NCBI GenBank assembly: GCA_021323375.2
Contig: JAJPCT020000002.1
Location: 1-51,907 of the forward strand
Reading direction: 5' to 3'
Source: Candidatus Wolframiiraptor gerlachensis
GTDB taxonomy: Archaea; Thermoproteota; Nitrososphaeria_A; Caldarchaeales; Wolframiiraptoraceae
Length of the DNA: 51,907 nt
In this document: piece after piece, positions 1 through 8,177 of the stretch
How positions within the stretch are numbered: the stretch's first letter is position 1
Layout of the letters: each line of letters starts with the position of its first letter
The notes under the pieces: generated by a model
Database searches by the model: none
Told to the model about the DNA's origin: nothing
The model's input: only the letters and a program-made list of their open reading frames with translations
Made by a program: the position numbers and the translations under genes

Positions 1-16
1 CTAGAATAGGATCTAT

Positions 17-316
17 GTGGCGAGATCGAGGTGGAGATATAATGTCTTGGAGGCCGCAGAAGAGGAGGCGTTAAAGGAATGTCATTTTAAGGTGGTTGAG
101 GTAAAAGTGTTTATAGGAGGGGATAAGATCAAAGAGGTTTTACATATTGAGAAGCATGAGGCTATATGTGATCTATGCGGAAACTCTATAGCCCTTACAA
201 AGAAGGAGCTTAAGGAGAAGGCTAAGGACTATGCGGTTATTGTGGATGGCCGGATAGTCCAAGTGATATGTGGGGGGTGTAGAAAACGATTCTGGGGATG
301 GGCTCGACGAGCATGA
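17..316 (+). CDS. Small zinc-ribbon protein, unknown function
   Basis: A 99-residue protein starting at GTG 17; an in-frame stop lies just upstream at 2-4, so the gene is not cut by the window edge. A basic and helical N-terminus is followed by CDLC near residue 54 and CGGC near residue 86, spaced like a two-knuckle zinc ribbon. I recognise no named family. The central segment (GGDKIKEVLHIEKHEAICDL) matters because degraded copies of it occur near 32.65 kb and 50.43 kb, which makes this the only intact member of a dispersed family in the window. GTG is the only plausible start near the 5' end. The gene stands alone, followed by about 130 bases without a gene. Real coding is likely; function is unknown. 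Confidence 0.6.
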   Translation: MARSRWRYNVLEAAEEEALKECHFKVVEVKVFIGGDKIKEVLHIEKHEAICDLCGNSIALTKKELKEKAKDYAVIVDGRIVQVICGGCRKRFWGWARRA

Positions 317-446
317 ATGTCCTCCTGAAGATTTTAGAGGAGTATGGTAGGTGGAAGGCCGAAGTTCTTAATACTTAATAAACTTGATAGTGAGGAGATA
401 GCAAGATTAATCATAAGCCATTTCATTGAATTGCGTGAATTCGGGC
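317..446. other. Intergenic, no gene seen
   Basis: About 130 bases between the zinc-ribbon gene and thpR. It is AT-richer than the thpR side (for example the stretch around 365-420). I see no RNA gene and no convincing terminator. The sequence at 370-385 (cttaataaactt) could serve as a TATA region, but it lies too far from the 447 start to be sure. Confidence 0.4.
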
Positions 447-1016
447 ATGGCCGAGCTAGTAAGAACATTCATCGCGGTGGATTTCGATAACCCCCAGATA
501 GTCTCTAGGGCTCAGGAGATTCAGGAGGAGTTGATGAGGCTCGGGGTTGGGATGAAGCCCGTCGAGCCGCATAATCTTCATGTGACCCTCTGGTTTTTCG
601 GCGAGATAGATCCGGGAAGGCTGAATCTCGTGCTCGAGAATGCTGGAAAGGTGAGGTTCAAGCCATTCAAGCTAAGCGTCCGCGGTGTCGGATACTTTCC
701 GGGCGGTGGCAGGATAAACGTGATTTGGCTCGGTGTGGAGGACCCGGAGAATGGCCTGAAGAATATACTGGATCAGCTAGTCGAGAGGCTCACTAGGCTT
801 GGCTTCAAGTATGATGAGCGCGGCTTTACCCCCCACCTGACAATAGGCCGCGTCAAGTTCGTCAGGGATAGGCAGCTAGCCCTCCGTAAGCTCGAGGAGC
901 TCAAGGACCTATATGTTGGGGAGCAGCTGATAGACTCCTTCAAGGTCAAGAAGAGCACCCTGACCTCTAAGGGGCCGATATACTCGGATCTATTAGTCAT
1001 TAGGGCTGAGGGGTGA
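447..1016 (+). CDS. thpR: RNA 2',3'-cyclic phosphodiesterase (ThpR/LigT)
   Basis: A member of the 2H phosphoesterase superfamily, which opens 2',3'-cyclic phosphates at RNA ends and was first described as a 2'-5' RNA ligase acting on tRNA halves. The two hallmark H-x-T/S-x motifs are present: HVTL at residues 45-48 and HLTI at 130-133. The length (189 aa) fits the family. I chose ATG 447 because it places RTFIAVDF at the N-terminus as in homologues; the frame opens at TTG 426, but the extra seven residues are unconserved. Its stop overlaps the start of cca (TGATG), so the two are translationally coupled. Both enzymes act on RNA 3' ends, and a joint role in tRNA maturation is a reasonable inference. 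Confidence 0.92.
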   Translation: MAELVRTFIAVDFDNPQIVSRAQEIQEELMRLGVGMKPVEPHNLHVTLWFFGEIDPGRLNLVLENAGKVRFKPFKLSVRGVGYFPGGGRINVIWLGVEDPENGLKNILDQLVERLTRLGFKYDERGFTPHLTIGRVKFVRDRQLALRKLEELKDLYVGEQLIDSFKVKKSTLTSKGPIYSDLLVIRAEG

Positions 1017-2416
1017 TGACGGGTTTAGAGGAGGTTATTGAGAGGGCGAGGAGGATTGTTAGGCCCACGAGGCTCGAGGAGCGCAGGCTCAAGAGGATAG
1101 TGGAGGCGGCGCTCTCGGCTGCTAGGGAGGAGATCTCGGGGGTCGCGGGCGCGCTGGATGTGAGCCTCGAGGGATCAGCCGCGAAGGACACCTGGATAAG
1201 GGGAAGGGCTGAGGCCGATATCTTCATACACTTCGACCCAAAGGTCTCGAGAGAGGAGCTGGAAAAACTCATCGTGGAGATTGGATCCAAGCTCATTAGG
1301 AGGCTCGGCGGGGAGCCCATGATAATGTATGCAAACCACCCATATGTTGAGGGGGTTGTGGATGGGGTTACAGTCGATGTCGTGGCATGTTATAGGGTTG
1401 AGCCGCCGAACTGGATCAGCGCGACGGACCGGACGCCATATCACACGAGATATGTGCTCAGCAGGCTTAAGCCCGGGCAGGAGGAGGAGGTTAGGCTCCT
1501 GAAGGGATTTATGAGGGCATGCGGGGTCTATGGTGCCGAGATAAGGGTCGAGGGCTTCAGCGGATACTTAACAGAGCTCCTGACAATATACTATGGCGAC
1601 TTCATCAACGCGATCAGGGAGATGGCGGGGTGGAAGCCGCCGATCACGATAGACCTTGAAGGATATTATGAGTCGAGGGAGAGGATCTTGGAGGCATTCC
1701 CGGAGAGCCCCCTCATCGTCGTGGATCCTGTTGATAGGTCTAGGAATGTCGCGGCGGCGGTCTCGCTTACAAGGCTCTCGGAGCTGATCCTCGCGGCCAA
1801 GCTATTCCTCAAGAAGCCCTCTATGAGATTCTTCAAGCAATTTGACCGGGTTCCGGGCACAAGGGAGCTGCGAGCCCTCCTCAAGGATAGGAGCATACTC
1901 TACATGTATTTCAGGCTGGTGGATCGGAAGCCCAGGGACGCGCTCTGGGGCGAGCTTAAGCGGAGTGAGCAGGGAGTGCGGAGATGCCTCGAGAACTTGG
2001 GATTCACAGTCTATCGAAGCGGCTCATGGACGGATGAGAAGAAGGAGTGCGTGCTGATCTTCGAGCTTGATAAAATAGAGCTTCCGAGATATCATCTCCA
2101 TAAGGGGCCGCCGGTATACCTCAAGAATGCTGACGAGTTTGTTGAGAAGTGGTGTGAGGCCATAGCTGGGCCATGGATCGAGGGTGAGAGGTTATATGTC
2201 CTGAGAAGGCGCGAAGAGATCTCAGCTCACAAACTTCTCAGGGAGAGGATCATTAGCGGCCAAGTATCAATCTCAAGAGGCCTGATAACACCGATTCAAA
2301 GGGCTCGAATAAGCATTAATGTAGAAGATCTGTTAAGACTCGCATCAAGGAATGATGACCTGAGGAAATTCATACTAGATTTTCTTGTCGCGAGACCTCC
2401 ATTTCTCGAGAGATGA
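1016..2416 (+). CDS. cca: CCA-adding enzyme, archaeal class I tRNA nucleotidyltransferase
   Basis: Adds or repairs the 3' CCA of tRNAs. The polymerase-beta-type nucleotidyltransferase head shows EGS at residues 52-54, DTW at 58-60 and the carboxylates E66 and D68 in EADIF; a third acidic residue follows in VTVDVVACY. The length of about 466 aa matches archaeal class I enzymes. ATG 1016 is preceded by GAGGGGTG and overlaps the thpR stop; GTG 1013 is an alternative two codons... earlier by one triplet. The 3' end overlaps the kinase gene by four bases, making a tight three-gene operon. Both tRNA genes in this window already encode CCA, so here the enzyme would mainly serve repair or other tRNAs. 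Confidence 0.93.
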   Translation: MTGLEEVIERARRIVRPTRLEERRLKRIVEAALSAAREEISGVAGALDVSLEGSAAKDTWIRGRAEADIFIHFDPKVSREELEKLIVEIGSKLIRRLGGEPMIMYANHPYVEGVVDGVTVDVVACYRVEPPNWISATDRTPYHTRYVLSRLKPGQEEEVRLLKGFMRACGVYGAEIRVEGFSGYLTELLTIYYGDFINAIREMAGWKPPITIDLEGYYESRERILEAFPESPLIVVDPVDRSRNVAAAVSLTRLSELILAAKLFLKKPSMRFFKQFDRVPGTRELRALLKDRSILYMYFRLVDRKPRDALWGELKRSEQGVRRCLENLGFTVYRSGSWTDEKKECVLIFELDKIELPRYHLHKGPPVYLKNADEFVEKWCEAIAGPWIEGERLYVLRRREEISAHKLLRERIISGQVSISRGLITPIQRARISINVEDLLRLASRNDDLRKFILDFLVARPPFLER

Positions 2417-3171
2417 TCTACATAGACCTTGATGAGATATGTGAGAGGGAAGATCTTATCCTTCATTTATCATTTCCCAAGCGTAGCATCGAGTATGCCT
2501 CCAGGATACTCGATGATTTGAGGAGCATCGGTGTTGAGAGCATCGCCTTCATCGAGGCTGGTGGGAGGCTTGAGCCGCTCACGCTGGGCAAGGGCTATAG
2601 GGGCCTCGTCCTGAGGGGGAGGCTCGGAGGCTGGGATGCTGCGCTCAAGATCCTGAGAACGGACTCGACGATCCCGAGCCTTCGCGGAGAGGCTGAGGCG
2701 ACATCAATGGCCAACCGGGTCGGCGTCGGGCCCAAGGTCCTAGGATTCACGGACATGGTCCTAGCATTAGAGCTCATTGAGGGGATGCCGCTCGATAAGT
2801 GGTTGGATATGCTCGAGGAGGATCGGCTAAGCGAGCTCAAGATCGTGATGAGGGTATGCTTCGAGGATGCGAGAAGACTGGATATACTGGGCCTTGATCA
2901 CGGGGAGCTCAGCGATGTCAAGAAGCATGTTATCGTGAGGCCGGGGCTTAAGCCGGTCATAATAGACTTTGGCAAGGCAAGCTTCATGAGAAGACCATCG
3001 AACGTTACCTCCCTCCTCAACTACTTCCTCTTCGGCCCATACTCGTGGAAGATTAAGAGGATGCTGGGCATCGAGAAGCCGCCGCTGGAGAATGCTAGGA
3101 ACTATAAGATCAAGCTCAGCGATGAGTGCTTCAAGCGCTTAATGGAAAGCTTAAACCTGCTTGAGGGATGA
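2413..3171 (+). CDS. Predicted archaeal Ser/Thr protein kinase (COG2112 type)
   Basis: A 252-residue atypical protein kinase. A glycine-rich stretch (GKGYRGLVLRG, about residues 58-68) is followed by ALKIL with the ATP-binding lysine, then the catalytic loop LDHGELSDVKKH and the metal-binding VIIDFGKAS, in which DFG is intact. The usual catalytic HRD is replaced by HGE, as in small archaeal kinases of this group. ATG 2413 overlaps the cca stop by four bases, so it is co-translated with thpR-cca; this hints that its target may be in tRNA or RNA metabolism, but no substrate can be read from sequence. No membrane segments are present. Confidence 0.85.
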   Translation: MIYIDLDEICEREDLILHLSFPKRSIEYASRILDDLRSIGVESIAFIEAGGRLEPLTLGKGYRGLVLRGRLGGWDAALKILRTDSTIPSLRGEAEATSMANRVGVGPKVLGFTDMVLALELIEGMPLDKWLDMLEEDRLSELKIVMRVCFEDARRLDILGLDHGELSDVKKHVIVRPGLKPVIIDFGKASFMRRPSNVTSLLNYFLFGPYSWKIKRMLGIEKPPLENARNYKIKLSDECFKRLMESLNLLEG

Positions 3172-3183
3172 CTTGACTACGGG

Positions 3184-3927
3184 ATGATTGATGAGAAGCA
3201 GAGGATAAGGATGGAGATCTGGAGGCTTCTCGAGGAGAGGGGTGTCGCGAGGTTTCCCAAGCCGGTTTATGGGAGGATTCCGAACTTCGTGGGGGCTGAG
3301 CGGGCTGCTGAGAGGATACTTGAGCTTGAGGAGTATCGCGATGCGAGAGTGGTAAAGGTGAGCCCTGACTCCCCTCAGAAGCACGTGAGATACAGGTGCC
3401 TCTTAGATGGCAAGATACTCGTAATGCCGACACCGAGGCTTAGCGAGGGCTTCCTCCTCCTAGACCCATCAAGAATACCTCGAGGACAACTAGAATATGC
3501 CTCGACGATAAGAGGGGCCTTCATCTATGGTAGGAAAACCCATCCAAGAGATCTGCCGAGAATAGATCTCATTATCACGGGGTCCGTCGCCGCGACGAGA
3601 AACGGTCTCAGGCTTGGGAAGGGAGGAGGATACAGCGAGCTCGAATATGCAATCCTCCTAGAATACGATAAGATAGATCCAGACATAACCATAGCAACGA
3701 ACATCCACGACCTCCAGCTCGTGGACAGGCTTCCAAGAGACCCCTATGACCTTACACTAGATATAATCGCTACACCAACAAAGCTCATCAAGGTTCAGGC
3801 TGTGAGGGAGAGGCCGAGAGGGATAATCTGGGAGCTACTGGACAGGGAAAAGATTGAGGAGATCGCGATATTAAGGGAGCTCTATATTCTCAGGGATAAT
3901 GGGGCGCGAAAATTTTTAAACAGATAA
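3184..3927 (+). CDS. 5-formyltetrahydrofolate cyclo-ligase family protein
   Basis: 247 aa, resembling the MTHFS/COG0212 family that activates 5-formyl-folate in an ATP-dependent step. The basic nucleotide-binding signature is visible as LGKGGGYSELEY near residue 155, followed by a conserved DIIATPT strand. Archaeal members of this family often lack biochemical proof and may act on methanopterin or folate analogues, so the exact substrate is open. ATG 3184 lies 13 bases after the kinase stop on the same strand, so it probably belongs to the same transcription unit. Confidence 0.82.
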   Translation: MIDEKQRIRMEIWRLLEERGVARFPKPVYGRIPNFVGAERAAERILELEEYRDARVVKVSPDSPQKHVRYRCLLDGKILVMPTPRLSEGFLLLDPSRIPRGQLEYASTIRGAFIYGRKTHPRDLPRIDLIITGSVAATRNGLRLGKGGGYSELEYAILLEYDKIDPDITIATNIHDLQLVDRLPRDPYDLTLDIIATPTKLIKVQAVRERPRGIIWELLDREKIEEIAILRELYILRDNGARKFLNR

Positions 3928-3949
3928 AACCGGTAAAAGGGGCCGATAT

Positions 3950-5110
3950 ATGATCTCGAGAAAGCTTCTATGGACGTTATGCTTCTCCTCATACGTATTC
4001 TACGCCATAACGGCGACGGAGATAGGATCAGCACTTCCTAGCATTAGATCCGAGCTGGCGCTCAGTGAATCGCTCGCGGGCATTATAGCGAGCCTTCAAT
4101 CCCTAGCTGGAGTTCTCGCAATACTTGGAGGAGCCTTATCGGATCTATTCGGTAAGATGAGGCTAGTCTCCCTCTCTCTGCTAATAATGGGGCTGGGTGC
4201 TCTGCTAATCTCGGGCTCGCCGAGCGCATTAATCCTCGGAACATCCTTCTTCATACTTGGAGCAGGGATAGGTTTTTTCGAGGCTTCCGTGAATGCCTTC
4301 ATCTCAGATATCTTTAGCGAGAAGCGTGGGATGGCGATAAACCTGCTTCACATAGGCTGGAATATCGGGTCGGCCTTGGGCCCGGTTTTAGCGGCTTACA
4401 TCGCCCTATCCTATGGAAGCTGGAGGCTGGGATATCTCATAATGTTCCCCCTACTCTTAATCTCATTCATTGCAAGCTCGATTATTGGGGCGAAGCTGGG
4501 TAAAAATGGATCGAGCATATCTCATGAGCCGAGAAGCATGAGGCCCAAGCAGGTTCTAAGCATACTTCCATTAATGATGATACCATTCCTCATAGTCGCA
4601 AATCAGCTCGGCATAACCGCTTGGCTCCCATCAATATTGAGCGATCAGGGAGCATCTCTTATAGAGGCGAGCCTAGCTGTGGGCTTATTCTGGGCGCTGA
4701 GCGGCTTAGGAAGGCTTCTATGGGCTCCCTTCATAGATAGAATCGGGTACTGGAGGGTTCTAGTGATCGCTGGGGGCTTCTCATCCATCTTAATGCTCTC
4801 AGCCTCGCTCCCGATACCAGTTTACGCGAGGATAGCATTATGGTCTTCTTCAGGCCTTCTACTAGCTCCAGCATACCCAACGATAATAGCTTGGGCGACC
4901 TCAATCTATACCGAGATTGGTGGAGCTCTATCCGGGATGGTTTATGCCTTTGCAACCCTAGGCTCCTTCATCTCAACCATAGCCACCGGCATGCTGTTCG
5001 AGTTATTTGGCTCAACTTATGCCCAGTTGATCTTCGCGCCGCTGGCCGCCCTGATCGCGATGGCAGCCTACTTCATGCGCGGGGCTGGCGGCATGCCTAA
5101 AGCTCCATAG
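3950..5110 (+). CDS. MFS transporter
   Basis: A 386-residue integral membrane protein with about 12 hydrophobic helices. The loop between helices 2 and 3 carries GGALSDLFGKMRLVSL, the typical MFS G-x-x-x-D-x-x-G-[RK] signature, and a second half-repeat appears as WAPFIDRIGYWRVL. The first helix begins right after MISRKLLW, so the ATG start is well placed. It follows the folate gene by 22 bases. The substrate cannot be predicted; sugar-phosphate, drug or organic-acid carriers all look alike at this level. Confidence 0.85.
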   Translation: MISRKLLWTLCFSSYVFYAITATEIGSALPSIRSELALSESLAGIIASLQSLAGVLAILGGALSDLFGKMRLVSLSLLIMGLGALLISGSPSALILGTSFFILGAGIGFFEASVNAFISDIFSEKRGMAINLLHIGWNIGSALGPVLAAYIALSYGSWRLGYLIMFPLLLISFIASSIIGAKLGKNGSSISHEPRSMRPKQVLSILPLMMIPFLIVANQLGITAWLPSILSDQGASLIEASLAVGLFWALSGLGRLLWAPFIDRIGYWRVLVIAGGFSSILMLSASLPIPVYARIALWSSSGLLLAPAYPTIIAWATSIYTEIGGALSGMVYAFATLGSFISTIATGMLFELFGSTYAQLIFAPLAALIAMAAYFMRGAGGMPKAP

Positions 5111-5144
5111 TAATACATAAATCCGCTCCAATGAATCTTTATTT

Positions 5145-5648
5145 GTGTGGCGTAGGATAGCTGCTCGTTTTCAGGAGTTCCCTGCGCGATTGAAGGTTGT
5201 AAGGCTAATGATAGAGAACGGTATCGGGGTTAATGAGCATGGTAAGATCGTCGTGGGGCCTGTGGAGATCCCAGATAGCTCGCTCGCAAAGGCCGCGGGG
5301 GTTGATAGGCGGATAGTTAGGAAGACCGTCCAGCAGATACTCGAGGACGAGATGTTAAGAAAGGTCTTCACGGGGATAAGGCCGGCTGGAGCATTCCTTG
5401 CGCCAGTAGCTAAGGAGCTTGGATTCTATGTCGTGGAGATAAGGGCTGATCCGACCGCCGCCGGCATAATAGCGAGAGCAGCCGAGATAATAGCCCGAGA
5501 GAACATAAGCATAAGGCAAGCTGTGGCCGAGGATCCCGAGCTCTTCCCGGAGCCAAAGCTCATACTCGTCCTCGAGAAGCCCCTATCAGGAGAGGGGCTT
5601 AACGAGCTCCTCAAGATACCGAAGGTCAAGAGCGTCACAGCCTACTAG
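5145..5648 (+). CDS. ACT-domain regulator with N-terminal winged helix (COG2150-like)
   Basis: 167 aa. The N-terminal half looks like a winged helix (SSLAKAAGVDRRIVRKTVQQ as recognition helix). The C-terminal half has the beta-alpha-beta-beta-alpha-beta pattern of an ACT domain (FYVVEIRADPTAAGIIARAA, ENISIRQAVAED, KLILVLEKPL, KVKSVTAY), which normally binds an amino acid. Archaeal proteins of this kind are annotated as regulators of amino-acid metabolism. The start is GTG 5145, with no ATG nearby. It is the last gene before the tRNA-Pro gene. DNA target and ligand are unknown. Confidence 0.8.
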   Translation: MWRRIAARFQEFPARLKVVRLMIENGIGVNEHGKIVVGPVEIPDSSLAKAAGVDRRIVRKTVQQILEDEMLRKVFTGIRPAGAFLAPVAKELGFYVVEIRADPTAAGIIARAAEIIARENISIRQAVAEDPELFPEPKLILVLEKPLSGEGLNELLKIPKVKSVTAY

Positions 5649-5704
5649 CTTGAGAGAGGGAGAGAAAAGGGTAAAATTAAGAGCGTTGAATAGGTTTTGT
5701 CGGT

Positions 5705-5813
5705 GGGGCCGTGGTCTAGCTTGGCTAGGACACCGGCCTGGGGTCTCAAATTAGAATGCTTGTTTGAGACAGTCCGCCGGAGGTCCCGGGTTCAAATCCC
5801 GGCGGCCCCACCA
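5705..5813 (+). tRNA. tRNA-Pro (GGG) with anticodon-loop intron
   Basis: The acceptor GGGGCCG (5705-5711) pairs with CGGCCCC (5803-5809); discriminator A 5810 is followed by encoded CCA 5811-5813. D stem is GTCT/GGAC. The anticodon stem CCGGC (5733-5737) pairs with GCCGG (5776-5780). The T arm is CCGGG-TTCAAAT-CCCGG. The loop reads C-T-GGG-G, giving anticodon GGG at 5740-5742. A 31-base intron (5744-5774) sits at the canonical 37/38 position. Its ends contain the inverted repeat GTCTCAAA/TTTGAGAC, which can form the hairpin adjoining a bulge-helix-bulge for the archaeal splicing endonuclease. Confidence 0.93.
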
Positions 5814-5858
5814 CCCCCAGAACACCGGCCTCTCCTGCATCCCAAGAAGCCGGCACTC

Positions 5859-6656
5859 TTAGAAGTAGAACCTGAGCCACGCTGCGATGAGTAGGATCAT
5901 GCTCGCGATGAAGGCGATGATCCATCTTGAGGGGCTCCAGGCCAAGACCTTTCTCCCATCGAGCTCGCCGAATGGTATCAGGTTGAATAGGGCAATGAAG
6001 GCGTTTAGGAGGCTTAGCGGCAGGAGGATGCGGGCCAAGGACGGCATGGCGAGCCCTGCGATCATGAAGATAGCCGATAGCGATATGTTCGAGAGTGGGC
6101 CGACGAGGGCGGTCATCCCAAGAACCTCTATCGGCGCAACCCCAGAGATCACCACAGCCCCGGGAGCTATGATCTTGAATGGTATGAATGGTATGGATGT
6201 GACGAGCGTCAGGATCGCCCCTATGGGGTCGAGCTTAAACCTAGCATAAAGCCCCCTTGACTTAGCATAGCCTCTATGAGCAAGCTCATGGATCAGGAAG
6301 GAGGCGGCAAAGCCCACGATATAGGCCGTGAGGAAGATCGGCGAGATCCTGAAGCTGTATCCTATTATGGAGAAGCCCACCAGGATTACGAGAAGGGCTC
6401 CGATGCTTAGATGAATTATCTCATCACGAGATGATGCGCTGAGCCGGCTCCTCGAGATCCTCGCCCTAGGCAGCGGCCCCCAATCCTCAATCTCGACATA
6501 CCTCTTCCGCTCCTTCTCGTATGGCGAGGCAGCCGCGAAGAGGCCGGGACAATCATGCTTCTCCGGAAGCCTATGCTCAGCGCAGAAATAATCTCCACAG
6601 TAACTACACTTAAACGGCATCAATATCTCCTTACCGCAGACGGAGCACCGCGTCAT
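5859..6656 (-). CDS. AN1-type zinc finger fused to site-2 protease (M50 metalloprotease)
   Basis: 265 aa. Residues 1-40 hold a Cys/His cluster ([17 protein letters not shown]) of the AN1/A20-like type. A linker and then several membrane helices follow, carrying HELAH near residue 125 (zinc-binding HExxH) and [13 protein letters not shown] near residue 230, the second metal-ligand motif (LDG) of site-2 proteases. It therefore cuts substrates within the membrane. Zinc-finger/S2P fusions are known in archaea, but their substrates are not established. The gene runs opposite to its left neighbours and ends 45 bases from tRNA-Pro. The start ATG 6656 opens directly onto the finger. Confidence 0.88.
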   Translation of the reverse strand: MTRCSVCGKEILMPFKCSYCGDYFCAEHRLPEKHDCPGLFAAASPYEKERKRYVEIEDWGPLPRARISRSRLSASSRDEIIHLSIGALLVILVGFSIIGYSFRISPIFLTAYIVGFAASFLIHELAHRGYAKSRGLYARFKLDPIGAILTLVTSIPFIPFKIIAPGAVVISGVAPIEVLGMTALVGPLSNISLSAIFMIAGLAMPSLARILLPLSLLNAFIALFNLIPFGELDGRKVLAWSPSRWIIAFIASMILLIAAWLRFYF

Positions 6657-6747
6657 GACGCGCTCCCAAACCCCCTTGAAAATGCTAAGCCCATAACCAC
6701 GTCCCCCTAATATAAAAATTGTCCATAGAATCTAGACTTATTAAGTA

Positions 6748-6757
6748 GATAATATTA
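6748..6757 (+). promoter_or_regulatory. TATA-like box of the osmoadaptation operon
   Basis: AATATTAAAA lies 24-33 bases upstream of ATG 6781. That is the spacing expected for an archaeal TATA box whose transcript starts at or next to the start codon, so the operon mRNA is probably leaderless. No Shine-Dalgarno sequence precedes the ATG, which agrees. Confidence 0.55.
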
Positions 6758-6780
6758 AAACGTCATAGGTCAAAAAGTCC

Positions 6781-7515
6781 ATGGATGTTAGTGTTGTTTT
6801 CCCCTCCAAGAATAGGGAGAGATATGTTAGAAAGGCTATATGCACGGCTTTCAAGGCCAGGCATGTCAGAGAAGTTATAATTGTTGATGGTGGGAGCACT
6901 GATAATACGGTAGAAGTTGCTTTAAAAGAAAATGCTAAGGTAATCATTCAAAGCAACCTAGTTTATCCCGGTAAAGGCGTGGCTATGAGAGATGGGGCAT
7001 ACCTTTCATCGGGAGACATAATAGTCTTCGCAGATATTGATATCGCTAATCTCACACCGCAATTTATTGAAAAACTCTACATGCCGATAATGATGGGGGA
7101 GGCAGAATTTGTCAAAGGGTGTTTTGGAAGGGCAGCGGGAAGAGTTACAGAGCTTGTAGCTAAACCCCTTTTAAGGATGTTCTACCCCGAGCTAGCTAGG
7201 TTCAAACAGCCCTTGAGTGGGGAGATTGCAGGGTTGAAGAAGGTCTTTTACCAAGTAGAGTTTGAAAATGGTTGGGGAGTGGATATAGGCCTTTTAATAG
7301 ACTTATACAAAATGGGTGTGAGGATCGTTGAAGTAGATTTAGGGTTCAAGGAGCATGAGATGAAGCCCCTTCATGCACTTACAGATATGGCTTATCAAGT
7401 AGCTGAGGCGATATTAAAGAGAGCTGTCAGAGATAGGAAAATAGATGAGGCTTGGGCGAAAAGATACATCTCAGCTATAAGTGAAATAGATTTAGGTGGG
7501 GCCGGATACGCATGA
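6781..7515 (+). CDS. Glucosyl-3-phosphoglycerate synthase-like glycosyltransferase (GT-A fold)
   Basis: 244 aa. The GT-A nucleotide-sugar domain is seen as IIVDGGSTDN (residues 33-42) and the metal-binding FADID (83-87). Beyond the generic family-2 look, it has PGKG, then GRVTELVAKPLL, PELARFKQPLSGE, GWGVDIGLLIDLYK and EVDLGFKEHE in the order seen in glucosyl-3-phosphoglycerate synthases (GT81), which transfer glucose to 3-phosphoglycerate. It is shorter than many GpgS proteins (about 300-330 aa). Its stop overlaps the next gene by four bases, and a phosphatase able to complete glucosylglycerate synthesis lies three genes downstream. A mannosyl donor or polyprenyl-phosphate acceptor cannot be excluded. 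Confidence 0.75.
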   Translation: MDVSVVFPSKNRERYVRKAICTAFKARHVREVIIVDGGSTDNTVEVALKENAKVIIQSNLVYPGKGVAMRDGAYLSSGDIIVFADIDIANLTPQFIEKLYMPIMMGEAEFVKGCFGRAAGRVTELVAKPLLRMFYPELARFKQPLSGEIAGLKKVFYQVEFENGWGVDIGLLIDLYKMGVRIVEVDLGFKEHEMKPLHALTDMAYQVAEAILKRAVRDRKIDEAWAKRYISAISEIDLGGAGYA

Positions 7516-8177
7516 GATCCGTAGTAATAGGTGGAGGCCATCTCGCATACTTTGTAGTTACAACCTTAAGAGAAATAGACCCAAAAGGAAGAATAATAGT
7601 TATCGAATTTACTTTTGAGAAGGTTGAAATGCTTAAAAAGACCTTCCCATACGCGGAGGCAGTACTCTCAAGTATAGATAAGGTAGAGGAATATATTACT
7701 GAAAATCGTTCCTTGATAGATGTCCTCGTATCTGCGACCGATTCAGACGCCCTCAATCTAAGGTATGCTAAACACTCTATCAAGAATGAGATACCTATAG
7801 TAGTTGCGATCTTAAACAATCCTCTCAATGAACCAATATTTGTGAAAGAAAACATACGATACGTAATTAACCCTTACAAGACAATAATATCTAAAGTAAA
7901 GGAGATAGTGGACAAATTCAGGGTTAACATAATATATGAGTTCTCAAGAATTAACGCAGGAATATATGCTTTCAAGATCGAAAATGCCGAGATTCTACGG
8001 AAAGTCCGGGGCCTTATTTTGAAGAACGACTTACCCTTCTTCATAGTGTCTTCTGCTGATAATAGGATAAGAGCGGGGTCTGTAGGAGATATACAAATTG
8101 GTGACGTCGTATGTATTTCCTGCCTAGATAAGGATATTAGAAGCTTTCTAGAAAGAATTAGGGAGGGTGGAAGTTGA
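7512..8177 (+). CDS. RCK/TrkA-type potassium channel or transporter regulatory protein
   Basis: 221 aa. The N-terminal Rossmann-like RCK domain begins VVIGGGHLAYFVVTTL and continues with an acidic strand end (IIVIEFTFE) and VLVSATDSDALNLRYAK. The C-terminal 80 residues match a TrkA-C fold (AEILRKVRGL, FFIVSSADN, IQIGDVVCIS). No membrane helix or channel pore is present, so it must gate a partner. RCK proteins normally sense nucleotides or ions and control K+ flux. It overlaps the glycosyltransferase before it and the MscS gene after it by four bases each, suggesting it works with that channel or on a K+ transporter elsewhere. Confidence 0.82.
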   Translation: MRSVVIGGGHLAYFVVTTLREIDPKGRIIVIEFTFEKVEMLKKTFPYAEAVLSSIDKVEEYITENRSLIDVLVSATDSDALNLRYAKHSIKNEIPIVVAILNNPLNEPIFVKENIRYVINPYKTIISKVKEIVDKFRVNIIYEFSRINAGIYAFKIENAEILRKVRGLILKNDLPFFIVSSADNRIRAGSVGDIQIGDVVCISCLDKDIRSFLERIREGGS

